Made by a program: the position numbers and the translations under genes. Source: Clostridia bacterium (lineage in GTDB: Bacteria > Bacillota > Clostridia > Christensenellales > UBA3700). Taken from it: DNA of 9,263 nt. Position 1 is the stretch's first letter; every line of letters begins with the position of its first letter. The stretch covers positions 1-9,263 of the forward strand of contig JAIEEW010000185.1 of the NCBI GenBank assembly GCA_029067255.1. Reading direction: 5' to 3'. Of this stretch, positions 1 to 7,184 are shown piece after piece. Under the pieces are notes generated by a model that searched no databases, had not been told where the DNA came from, and worked only from the letters and a program-made list of their open reading frames with translations.

Positions 1-589
1 ACGCCGCTCGCATGGCAAATATGACTTTTTCGGAAAGAGCGTTTGCGCTAAAAAATTCTTCGGCTTTGTCTAAAACCGCTTTTGCAAACGGTTTATAAAA
101 ATCTGTCCACGTCAAACAATCCGGAGATAGAGTATCGCCAAACTTTTCATTTTTGCAGCAGTGTATTTCATGTAATGCAGTGGTTACTTTATCAGCGAAA
201 TCAAGACGTTTACGCTTGCTCGCCAACAACATTCCGAAAGTCATAAGCGCATTTTTACCTTCAATAATTTCCATTGCGTAACAGTCTACAGGGATAGTAT
301 TATCCGCATTTCTAACGAATAGAACTTTAGGGATTTGTATGGGGCAGTTTTGCGCAAGAAGTTTCAGGTCGCGCACTTCTTTTTCAAGCATATCGTTTGC
401 TCTTAAAAATTTTATAACGAATCTTTTCCCATCTAATAATTCGATCCTGAAAGCGCGTCCGAACGAACCGCCGCCGAGATATTTGATTTTTTTTGCCGCT
501 TGTCCAAACTGTTCTTTTGCGATTATGGCGGAGTATTGGTTTGCTGTGTTTTTATCAAGTGGTATTGCTGTAATTCTTTCTACCTTCAT
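1..589 (-). CDS. Phosphotransferase of the APH/choline-kinase fold, 3' end outside the window
   Basis: 196 codons are open from ATG at 589 down to the window edge. The N-lobe of an aminoglycoside phosphotransferase-type (APH, PF01636-like) kinase is visible: a glycine-rich nucleotide loop LGGGSFGRAF at about residues 38-47, the ATP-binding lysine in VIKFL (Lys60), a Glu-rich helix at 66-79, the hinge segment MEIIEG at 106-111, and the ALHEIH helix at 138-143 that precedes the catalytic region in this family. The catalytic HGDxxxxN and DxD motifs would lie beyond the window, so activity cannot be judged. The start is supported by AAGGAG 7 nt upstream and a promoter at 621-650. The family transfers phosphate from ATP to small-molecule hydroxyls (aminoglycosides, choline, sugars, homoserine); the substrate is unknown here, and a resistance role should not be assumed. 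The gene lies 98 bp downstream of the AraC-type regulator on the same strand. Confidence 0.82.
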   Translation of the reverse strand, partial: MKVERITAIPLDKNTANQYSAIIAKEQFGQAAKKIKYLGGGSFGRAFRIELLDGKRFVIKFLRANDMLEKEVRDLKLLAQNCPIQIPKVLFVRNADNTIPVDCYAMEIIEGKNALMTFGMLLASKRKRLDFADKVTTALHEIHCCKNEKFGDTLSPDCLTWTDFYKPFAKAVLDKAEEFFSANALSEKVIFAMRAA

Positions 590-620
590 TATTGCGCTCC
601 TTGCAAATAGTTTCAATACT

Positions 621-650
621 ATTATATATAGCCATATTAGAGTAACGCAA
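621..650 (-). promoter_or_regulatory. Promoter of the phosphotransferase gene
   Basis: Read on the minus strand: -35 TTGCGT (650-645), an 18-bp spacer and -10 TATAAT (626-621). The -10 lies 31 nt upstream of the ATG, with AAGGAG in between. This suggests the gene can be transcribed independently of the upstream AraC-type gene. Confidence 0.55.
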
Positions 651-687
651 TATTCCCAAATTACAAAATTATTTCCTTATATGACTT

Positions 688-1653
688 TTACTTAAAGAGA
701 TTGCGGTATTCCGATGGTTTCATCCCGAGTAAGGAAAAGAATTGTTTGTATAAGCCTGAAGCGTTTGAATAACCTGATTCTGCAGCAATATCTTCTACGG
801 TCAACTCGCTTTCGATTAAAAGGCGTTTAGCGCGGTTTACGCGATAAGAACTTAATAAATCCGAAAAACTTTTGCCGGTTTGGCTTTTTATCAAACGGCT
901 TATATAGTTTGCGTTATAGTTTTGTATAGCGGCGAATTCCGATAGCGACGCAGTTTTGATATTATCTTCAAAATAACTATTCAGCAATGTTTCCAACGCA
1001 ATATTATTCTTTTTAGAATTCAACAACTCTACAAAAATAATATTAAGAAAACTGCGAATGACCAAGTCTTTGAATTGGCTTTTGCACGATTGTTCTGCCA
1101 AAAGTTTCAGAATAGCAAACTCAGCAGTTTCTGATACGTTTTCAAATAAGATTTTTTCATTGCATGGGAGTGCGCTTAAAATTTCGCCGCCTGTTAGGTC
1201 AAATAGATCGCAAGGGATGACAATTTTTAATATAATATCCGATCGTTTGATTTTTTCTATTAAATGTACGGCGTTAGGATATATCAATAAGCATTGTTTT
1301 TCTGTCAAGCAGAGTTTAGATCCGTCTTTGAATTGTTGCCAAGACTTGCCGCGATGAACGTAAATTAGTTCATAAAATTTGTGGCAATGAAAATACGGCG
1401 TTTGACTTTGGGTATGTTTTTTTACATAAAATTCGTTGCTTTGTCTTATAGGGATAATAGGGAATTCGGTAATTCTTCCCAACATAAAATCTCGCGCCGA
1501 AATAGATAACGAATTAGCCGTATCCAAGATCTCCTTGCTATTGAAAAACTCGTTTTTGATAGCGGCTATAATAAGCGATTCTTCGTTCGCCTGTTTATTA
1601 TCGTCGGATTCGTGTTTATTTAATATAGTCGAAAAGTTCCAATCTCCAATCAT
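688..1653 (-). CDS. AraC-family transcriptional regulator with N-terminal cupin
   Basis: A 321-residue protein, the usual size for AraC/XylS regulators that combine a sensor with a DNA-binding domain. Residues about 75-150 form a small cupin-type effector domain with the characteristic YFHCHKFYELIYV segment (87-99) and PNAVH at 126-130. Residues about 219-321 form the C-terminal double helix-turn-helix: first helix pair around SLSEFAAIQNYNANYISRL, second around TVEDIAAESGYSNASGLYK, ending in the family-typical GMKPSEYR. The first 70 residues match nothing I recognise. No lesion is seen. ATG at 1653 is the only reasonable start, but it has no Shine-Dalgarno sequence and lies 7 nt from a strong -10 box, so translation may be leaderless. 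The family usually senses a sugar or small metabolite and activates nearby genes; the phosphotransferase gene downstream is a possible target, by position only. Confidence 0.9.
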   Translation of the reverse strand: MIGDWNFSTILNKHESDDNKQANEESLIIAAIKNEFFNSKEILDTANSLSISARDFMLGRITEFPIIPIRQSNEFYVKKHTQSQTPYFHCHKFYELIYVHRGKSWQQFKDGSKLCLTEKQCLLIYPNAVHLIEKIKRSDIILKIVIPCDLFDLTGGEILSALPCNEKILFENVSETAEFAILKLLAEQSCKSQFKDLVIRSFLNIIFVELLNSKKNNIALETLLNSYFEDNIKTASLSEFAAIQNYNANYISRLIKSQTGKSFSDLLSSYRVNRAKRLLIESELTVEDIAAESGYSNASGLYKQFFSLLGMKPSEYRNLFK

Positions 1654-1660
1654 AATCTAT

Positions 1661-1689
1661 ATTATATCACTTAATTGCAACTTATTCAA
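1661..1689 (-). promoter_or_regulatory. Promoter of the AraC-type gene, very close to the start codon
   Basis: Minus strand: -35 TTGAAT (1689-1684), a 17-bp spacer and -10 TATAAT (1666-1661). Only 7 nt separate the -10 from the ATG at 1653, so the transcript is predicted to begin at or next to the start codon. The rest of the gap up to 1797 shows nothing I can assign. Confidence 0.5.
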
Positions 1690-1797
1690 TTATTGCTTAT
1701 TAAGGTTTTACAGTTATATAAGAAAACTTTTCAAATCCGCTCAACGTTATGATGCGTCTATGGCAGCGCAAAGCGGAGTAGCGGTATCTAAAAGACT

Positions 1798-2472
1798 TTA
1801 TGACTTACGCGCTAATTCATAACTTTTATCAATCAGTTTTTCAAATTTTTCCAAAGGCACAGTTCCGTCAAGACAAATCGTTATCCAGTGTTTTTTGTTC
1901 ATATGATAGCCTTTGAAAATATTTTTATTGTCAACAATAAAATCTATATTTTCTGGATTTGTCCTTAAATCTATAATTTCGATTTTATCGTTTGACGGCA
2001 ATCCAAGTTTGTTTTTAGTAACGGTAAGTAACGCGCCGTACCATTTGCGATTGTCCTTCCTTCGCCAAATCGCGTTGTCAGGGAATTTGTCCCATAAATA
2101 TTCCAAATTATCGCCGAATTTATTCTCTACGTATCGTATTATTTTTTGAGCGTATTCGCTTTTGAAAACACACTTATCAAAGCACTTTTCGGCTATATCC
2201 AGCATAACGTTTTTGTAAGATGTCCTGACTGCGCCTACAAAACTTCCGCTTGCTTCGTCGTCAAGAAATAGCGTGTAGGGTTCGTTTGTACTCAAATCAA
2301 TAACATCAGTGTCAATATCGGAATTTGTGATCTTTATAGTCAATGCAAATTGACCGTCAATAATATTGATACTGTAAAAATAAGCGTCAGTTGATTTATT
2401 AAAACCGTAATTTTGCAATTTTGAAAAATTAACCTTATAGTCTTTGAAAATACGCTCTAAAATCTTATTCAT
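1798..2472 (-). CDS. MmcQ/YjbR family protein with N-terminal extension
   Basis: A 224-residue protein. The C-terminal half (about 107-224) is an MmcQ/YjbR (DUF419) domain, recognised by WRRKDNRKWYGALL (about 136-149), the following LGLPSNDKIEIIDLR strand, then GYHMNKKHWITICLDGTVP and a closing helix ending SYELA. Members adopt a CyaY-like fold and are annotated as DNA-binding, though their biological role is poorly defined. The first ~100 residues are a separate extension, as in longer Firmicutes members, with no motif I recognise. The ATG at 2472 has GGAG 6 nt upstream and a good promoter at 2505-2533. It is the last intact chromosomal-type gene before the conjugative-element remnant begins. 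Confidence 0.85.
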   Translation of the reverse strand: MNKILERIFKDYKVNFSKLQNYGFNKSTDAYFYSINIIDGQFALTIKITNSDIDTDVIDLSTNEPYTLFLDDEASGSFVGAVRTSYKNVMLDIAEKCFDKCVFKSEYAQKIIRYVENKFGDNLEYLWDKFPDNAIWRRKDNRKWYGALLTVTKNKLGLPSNDKIEIIDLRTNPENIDFIVDNKNIFKGYHMNKKHWITICLDGTVPLEKFEKLIDKSYELARKS

Positions 2473-2504
2473 ATCTTGCTCCGATAGTGTTTCTAATTGA
2501 CAAT

Positions 2505-2533
2505 ATTATATCGCAAATGAAATACAATTTCAA
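2505..2533 (-). promoter_or_regulatory. Promoter of the MmcQ/YjbR gene
   Basis: Minus strand: -35 TTGAAA (2533-2528), a 17-bp spacer and -10 TATAAT (2510-2505), about 32 nt upstream of the ATG. This near-consensus promoter is intact, so the junction with the element remnant must lie beyond about 2534. Confidence 0.6.
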
Positions 2534-2609
2534 TTAGATAATTCATACGCTTTTCTAAAGCAATATTTATCTTACACTGTATGTCGAAAATTTGGTATAA
2601 AAATAATGA

Positions 2610-5600
2610 ATTTCCGCGGACTTTCGTCAAACGGTTTTCAAGATAACTGCCGAGGAACTTGCAGGCAATAGGACAGAGAAGACTTTTCATATAAAGTTAT
2701 CACCGCCGACACTCGAGATTGAACCATCAGGCTATACGAATGTAATTCGTTACAAAGTGAAGGACGAAGTCGGCGGATTGATTACATACGTTAAAATCGA
2801 TAACGGTGAATGGATTGAACAAAGTGGTAGTGACCTAACATTTGGCTTTGGTGACCAAAATGGAACGTACTATTTCCGTACTATTGACGCTGCAGGTAAT
2901 GTTGTTACTGCAACTGCTGTGCTTTTCACACAAGTTATTCACGACTTTGGCAATTTGGCTGACGCTTACAATGGATATAAGTTAAATGCATGGTACGAAG
3001 TAACGTTGCCGCAATATATATTTGGGATAAGTTCCGATCATAAAGATATAGCGGGCAAGTACACGTTTGAGAATTATGACGCTGCTTACGCATGGTGTTT
3101 GTCTGTTGAAGAAGAGTATCGAGTGCAGACACGATCAAATGGTTGGGTATATGTGTCGGCAACAAATGAAAGCATATCTCAGGTATATACTAGTCGCGAA
3201 GATTTAGAAAAGGTATTAAATAAATATGTGTCTCGCTACATCAGCGGTCGTAAAATCATATCGTCTTCTGGCAATGATAATTATTACATTATTAAGGATG
3301 AAGATGGACGAACTGATGAATATGCATTTATACGTCAAGATATTCGATTGCCGGGCTTTTTAAGTGATTATGCCAATTTAGAAATTTTGCAGATTAGTAG
3401 CAAATATGTCTTTAAGCGCTTAGCGGCCGCAGTTGCGCCAACAAAGGTGTCTTTGACTTACATTGCAGACGATTACTCTCTACAAACGCAAAAAACAATT
3501 GAAATTCCTTATGGAAAGAGTATTAAATCAGTGCTAGAAGCAACTGACATGTATAGACAAGGATATTATATCGTCAATGAATGCGATGTATGCGGTAATT
3601 CACAAAGTTATTTGGTTTATATAGACTTTGAAGCACCTAAGATTCGTGCTGAAGTAGAATTGGGCGATGGCACAAAGAAAGAATTGTTATTTGATGGCGA
3701 TTTCGTAGAAGACAACGCAGGCACGTTTTATTATCTATCTTTTAGGATAGAGAGTATTCTCGATAACATTGACACATATAATGCGATCAAAATCGAAGGC
3801 AGAGGACTGACTACGGCAATATATGCACAAGGCGACGAGTTGCCTGTGCTTGATGCAGTGTTAGGCGGCGGACAATACACAATAACGGTTTATGACCGAT
3901 CCAGCAATATTTTTCAGTTCAAAGTAAACATAGCGAATAAAGAACCTTCTATGGAATATAACAGCCTAAGACCTACAAATCGTCAGTTGACTTTATATTT
4001 TGCTACAAACGACAATCTTAATCAAATTGTGAGTCTCGATATATAAAATCAACGGTTCTGGGGAGAGTGTAAAGATCGAGCGTGACGATTTAGGTATGGC
4101 AATTGACTTTACTACGTTGGAATATAATTTTACTACAGGTGGGAAGTTTTTTGCCATTATTAAGGATCGTTACGGCAGAGTGATAGTAACGGATCCAATC
4201 TTTTATGAACGTGGATTGCCTTCAGGTGAATTGACGACATCGTTAAACAGCATTACAAACAAGGATGTGTATTTTACTTATACCGTAGGCAACAGTGTTA
4301 TCGTATACGCCTATGACGAGAATGGTGACCTTGTACTTTATACTGATTATTTGATCGAATATGATAATTTGAATAAGATCTATTCGTTGGGCTTTTTGGC
4401 AAGCGAGGGATTAGAGCGTCAATACATGATACACCTTTACAATGAATCTGATGACAATCTATATATGGAATACAATTTCGGTATCGATACGGTGATTGCA
4501 GAAGTTAAAATCAAAGATTACAACAACAAGAACATAGAGAAAGGCGGATATACCAACCAAGCATTTACTCTGAATTGGTCGGAATCTAACGTCAGAGTAA
4601 AGTACACTGTTGGTTCGAGTGGCATGAGTGCAACATACTCTCGCGGAGACCTTTTAAGCAGCAACGGATTGTATACATTTACTGTGCTGGATAGAGTAGG
4701 AAATGCTGAGACGTTTACCGTTTATCTTGACAATATCGTGGACTACACATTGGACGGCGGAAAGATAGTCAATGTAGGCGGAAAGTATCTCACGAATTCG
4801 CCAGTTGCGTTGACAGTCAACGAAATGATATCGGAATGGATCGTCGCCGATGGCAAAGATATCGTCAATGGTGTTCCGATAACTCAAGAGGGTGTATATG
4901 TAATTACGATATCTGATCGTTACGGCAATACCGTCGTTGTAACAATCGAACTTGACTTGACAGCGCCTGAAATGACGTTGCGAGGTGTTGAGAACGATGG
5001 CGCTACAAAATACAGTGTTACAGTATGTTTTGAAGATGGGGCAAAATGCTATATTATGCGAGGCAATTCTGTTGTCAGAGAAATTAGAAACGGAGAGATT
5101 TTTGACGAACATGGTTCGTACTCTTTGCGAGCCGAAGATATTGCCGGCAATACGGTAGACAAAAAATTTACGATAGATAGAAAAGTCGACTATGAGTCTA
5201 ACGTGATTAATAATCAAATCACTACAGAAATCGTTGCTTTTACTCTTTCAGAAGAGGGCAACGTTGAAGTAGTTAAAGATGGTTAAGCCATCGATGCCGC
5301 CAAGACCTATTCCGAATCAGGTAAGTACGTGCTTACCGCTACGGACGGCGTAGGTAACGCTTTGGTTTTCTCTTTTATGATATTGCCTAAAAATTCGCAA
5401 GAAGTGAGCATTGTGTTTACGTCAAATCAAATATTGACGTCTGCGAAGTTCAACGGTGAGAATGTTAAGTTGGATTTCATCGATGACACAAAGAAAAAAT
5501 TAGAATTGAATGAGACTGGTAAATGGGTACTGACGATTAGTGATATTGAGCAAAATCAGAGTTTTACCGTCTATTTGAATGTAGACAACGTAGTGCCAAG

Positions 5601-5901
5601 CGTTGATTTGATTTGGTCGAACAATACGGTTTCGTTCTCGCGCTTAAATAAAGACGGCGTAATTGCCAAATTGTTCAAAGACGGCGAAGAAGCAAAGTGG
5701 TCGCAATCTCTCGTAGTCAAAGATCCTGGACATTACGTTCTCGAATTGTCGGACGATTACGGCAACGTCAACGTCATAGAATGGGATTTGAAATATCGTC
5801 CAAACGCTTTGTCAGTTATGCTGATAGTATTCGGATGCTTGGCTGCTGTGGGTGTAGTTATATTGATTTTAGTCAAGAGATTTAGAGTCAAGGTAAGTTA
5901 A
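2610..5901 (+). pseudogene. Large Ig-like-repeat surface protein (adhesin-like), 5'-truncated and disrupted
   Basis: About 1,100 codons that clearly belonged to one long surface protein. Roughly a dozen Ig-like units recur, each ending in a strand-turn signature of the type Y-x-h-x-h-x-D-x-x-G-N (AAGN, RVGN, RYGN, IAGN, GVGN, DYGN), often followed by VYLD-type strands. The last ~35 residues are a membrane helix (NALSVMLIVFGCLAAVGVVI) followed by a basic tail, with no LPXTG motif. It is broken three ways: no start region (TGA at 2607-2609, with a probable 2-bp loss near 2634); a frame change at 4039-4046 that fits loss of one TA from a TA run, since the reading frame resumes from 4036 with matching repeat sequence; and an in-frame TAA at 5284-5286, after which the same frame continues with another perfect repeat. 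It lies 53 bp upstream of the pilin, so a cell-contact role in conjugation is plausible. The piece from 2757 could start at GTG, but I regard that as an artefact. Confidence 0.75.
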
Positions 5902-5941
5902 AAATAATGCGGGTAACCGCTCTATATAGATAAATAAAATT

Positions 5942-5946
5942 GGAGG
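5942..5946 (+). promoter_or_regulatory. Ribosome binding site that fixes the pilin start
   Basis: GGAGG 8 nt before ATG 5955. A TTG at 5940 in the same frame overlaps this site and is therefore not the start. Confidence 0.75.
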
Positions 5947-5954
5947 ATATACTT

Positions 5955-6296
5955 ATGAAAATGAAACTTTTTTCAATGCAAATGCTCGCGGCTGCGGGCG
6001 ACACAGGAGCGCTTGAAAACAACTTGACTGATTTCGGTTCTCAACTCAATGCTCTTATAGGAGTAATTTGGCCTTGGCTTATCGGCGTAGGTTTAGCACT
6101 AGTTGCTCTTTGGGGTGCGTTTATTGGTATTAAAGTCATAAAGGCGAAAAAAGCAGAAGAAAAGCAAGAAGCAAAAGCATACATTAAGCAATTGATCTTG
6201 GGGATTGCGGTTGTTTTCATTATAGCAGCAGGTTTGCCGCTTATAATTTCGGGTATGGCAACATGGGCAGGTACGAGTATCGTAAAGTTCAATTGA
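5955..6296 (+). CDS. VirB2-like type IV secretion pilin
   Basis: A 113-residue hydrophobic protein with a short polar N-terminus (MKMKLFSMQMLAAAGDTG), a first membrane helix at about 33-58 (WPWLIGVGLALVALWGAFIG), a charged KAKKAEEKQEAKAY loop at about 63-76, and a second helix at about 78-101 (LILGIAVVFIIAAGLPLIIS). This helix-basic loop-helix layout is that of VirB2/TrbC-type T4SS pilins found in Gram-positive conjugative elements. In the family it forms the extracellular or trans-wall conduit together with VirB6- and VirB3-like partners, and genes resembling both lie downstream. It is the only plus-strand gene of the operon here that is undamaged. The start is ATG 5955, with GGAGG 8 nt upstream. 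An inverted repeat follows the stop. Confidence 0.75.
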   Translation: MKMKLFSMQMLAAAGDTGALENNLTDFGSQLNALIGVIWPWLIGVGLALVALWGAFIGIKVIKAKKAEEKQEAKAYIKQLILGIAVVFIIAAGLPLIISGMATWAGTSIVKFN

Positions 6297-6309
6297 AAAA
6301 GCCATGGCA

Positions 6310-6341
6310 CTTGAGCGTTCCAAATAAAACGAACGCTCAAG
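6310..6341 (+). repeat. Perfect 11-bp inverted repeat after the pilin gene
   Basis: CTTGAGCGTTC at 6310-6320 pairs with GAACGCTCAAG at 6331-6341 around a 10-nt AT-rich loop. It starts 13 nt past the pilin stop. No T-run follows on the plus strand, so it is not a canonical Rho-independent terminator. An mRNA-stabilising or processing hairpin that raises pilin output relative to later genes is my inference. Confidence 0.6.
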
Positions 6342-6348
6342 CAACTGC

Positions 6349-6374
6349 GGTAAAGACAAATCGTAAAGACGATT
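6349..6374 (+). repeat. 13-bp tandem pair, copy 1
   Basis: GGTAAAGACAAAT followed directly by CGTAAAGACGATT. The second unit runs into the GGAGA ribosome site of the small coiled-coil gene at 6385. Same motif pair as at 6572 and 7085. Confidence 0.65.
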
Positions 6375-6384
6375 GGAGAAATAC

Positions 6385-6533
6385 ATGGAAGATTTTGAAA
6401 CACTTTTTTTGAATTGGTAAACAAGATAAAAAGTAAACGTAGTGAACTAGAACAAGCGTGCGATGAATTGCAAAAGTTACTCGATCAGCGAATCGCCGAA
6501 ATAGGAAGGGGAAGTACACACAAGAAAAAATAG
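6385..6533 (+). pseudogene. Small coiled-coil protein of the transfer operon, frameshifted in a T run
   Basis: ATG 6385 has GGAGA 7 nt upstream. Read literally it stops after 11 codons at 6418 (MEDFETLFLNW). If one T is restored to the run of seven at 6404-6410, the frame continues for a coherent 49-residue product ending at TAG 6531-6533: MEDFETLFFELVNKIK, then KSKRSELEQACDELQKLL, then a basic tail ending HKKK. The middle segment has heptad-like spacing typical of a short coiled coil. I know no family for it. Its place between pilin and VirB6-like genes suggests an accessory T4SS protein. The shift may be real decay, a sequencing error in the T run, or slippage; the sequence alone cannot decide. 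Confidence 0.5.
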
Positions 6534-6571
6534 AGATTTTTGGAAGAATATTAGTTATGGCTAAATCAAAC

Positions 6572-6597
6572 GGTAAAGACAAATAGTAAAGACGGAG
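6572..6597 (+). repeat. 13-bp tandem pair, copy 2
   Basis: GGTAAAGACAAAT followed directly by AGTAAAGACGGAG. Apart from one base it matches copy 1 over its first 23 positions. It overlaps the end of a 9-codon ORF (MAKSNGKDK, 6557-6586) and lies just downstream of the end of the first antisense gene. Confidence 0.65.
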
Positions 6598-6621
6598 AGA
6601 TTATGCAATACATGCAGACTA

Positions 6622-7011
6622 TTATCCAATACGATAGAATTCTTCGATGCCAAGTGCAGAGTTAAAACGGACAAGTTTTTTGGGACTTACAAGGTAGTAT
6701 TCAAAATCTTCTTTCCCGCTTGAATACGAAAAGTTCCAACCAACGTCTGTGCTGATGCTCTCTATTTTCTTAGTACGATTATTAAACATACCAGTCTCAG
6801 TATAAGAGGAGTCGGAAGCGCTAGGGGCGTGATGAAAGCGATTGAAAATCCGGTATTTGGCTTTATTACGAAAGAATGTCGGACCTTCTGTCATTTCGAT
6901 CTTAAGATAGAGATAACCATTGTTGTGATGATAGTAATCTGGATTGTCGTCTATATAATAAATGCTACGCCACGTGCCGACAAAATCTTTTGGAGATGCG
7001 TTGTAACTCAA
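6622..7011 (-). CDS. Antisense hypothetical protein, 129 aa
   Basis: An intact reading frame opposing the transfer operon. The start is TTG at 7011, chosen because GGGAG lies 8 nt upstream and a promoter at 7068-7039 gives a leader of about 20 nt; the first ATG inside would remove a third of the protein. There is no signal peptide or membrane helix, so it is probably cytoplasmic. The product is rich in Tyr, Ser, Asn and Phe, opening with DFVGTWRSIYYIDD and followed by alternating strand-like segments (YLYLKIEMTEG, KAKYRIFNRF, FEYYLVSPKKLVRF). The GTW start and all-beta look faintly recall lipocalin-like small proteins, but I do not recognise a family. The next antisense gene opens its mature part with a similar PIVGKYYRT strand; the resemblance is weak. 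No terminator is evident past its stop. Confidence 0.65.
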   Translation of the reverse strand: MSYNASPKDFVGTWRSIYYIDDNPDYYHHNNGYLYLKIEMTEGPTFFRNKAKYRIFNRFHHAPSASDSSYTETGMFNNRTKKIESISTDVGWNFSYSSGKEDFEYYLVSPKKLVRFNSALGIEEFYRIG

Positions 7012-7038
7012 ATAAATTGCTCCCTTTGTTTTTATTAC

Positions 7039-7082
7039 ATTCTAACATAGGGGGAGCAAATAAATCAATAGGAGATATAAAA
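7039..7082 (-). promoter_or_regulatory. Duplicated leader, copy 1: promoter of the 129-aa antisense gene
   Basis: On the minus strand: -35 TTGATT (7068-7063), an 18-bp spacer and -10 TAGAAT (7044-7039) with an upstream TG. On the plus strand the same segment ends in ATAGGAG, a ribosome site for an ATG at 7083. The segment is repeated with few changes at 7617-7658. Confidence 0.65.
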
Positions 7083-7084
7083 AT

Positions 7085-7110
7085 GGTAAAGACGATTGGT
7101 AAAGACAACT
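7085..7110 (+). repeat. 13-bp tandem pair, copy 3
   Basis: GGTAAAGACGATT followed directly by GGTAAAGACAACT, immediately after leader copy 1. It overlaps a 24-codon ORF (7083-7157) that has a good ribosome site but ends inside the terminator of the neighbouring gene. Confidence 0.65.
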
Positions 7111-7137
7111 ATATTTTTTCTTGTGCTCACGGCATAG

Positions 7138-7165
7138 AAAAAGCCGTCCCCGAATAGGGAACGGC
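7138..7165 (-). terminator. Rho-independent terminator of the lipoprotein gene
   Basis: On the minus strand, GCCGTTCCC (7165-7157), a 5-nt loop, GGGGACGGC (7151-7143), then TTTTT (7142-7138). The 9-bp stem includes one G-U wobble. It begins 20 nt after the lipoprotein stop. Being minus-specific (T run on that side only), it would limit antisense transcription into the upstream unit. Confidence 0.85.
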
Positions 7166-7184
7166 AGGAAATCAAAGCAGTAGT

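Noticed and set aside
339..695. 118-codon plus-strand ORF
   Set aside because: It is antisense to the phosphotransferase gene, whose protein has clear family motifs.
1654..1797. Possible plus-strand gene tail (RYDASMAAQSGVAVSKRLYDL) or tRNA-like segment between two minus genes
   Set aside because: The frame's upstream part is only the shadow of the AraC-type gene, and no tRNA cloverleaf or TTCRA arm could be fitted.
6603..6665. 20-codon plus-strand ORF after repeat copy 2
   Set aside because: It overlaps the 3' end of the 129-aa antisense gene, has no recognisable content and no support beyond a GGAGAG.
6349..7110. CRISPR array
   Set aside because: The 13-bp units are in adjacent pairs with no spacers, and the pairs are 210-510 bp apart with genes between.
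7083..7157. 24-codon plus-strand ORF with a good ribosome site (starts MVKTIGKDNYIF)
   Set aside because: Its start is made of the duplicated leader and the 13-bp repeat, and its end lies inside the terminator stem. It is probably a by-product of the repeats, though a remnant of a plus-strand gene start is possible.
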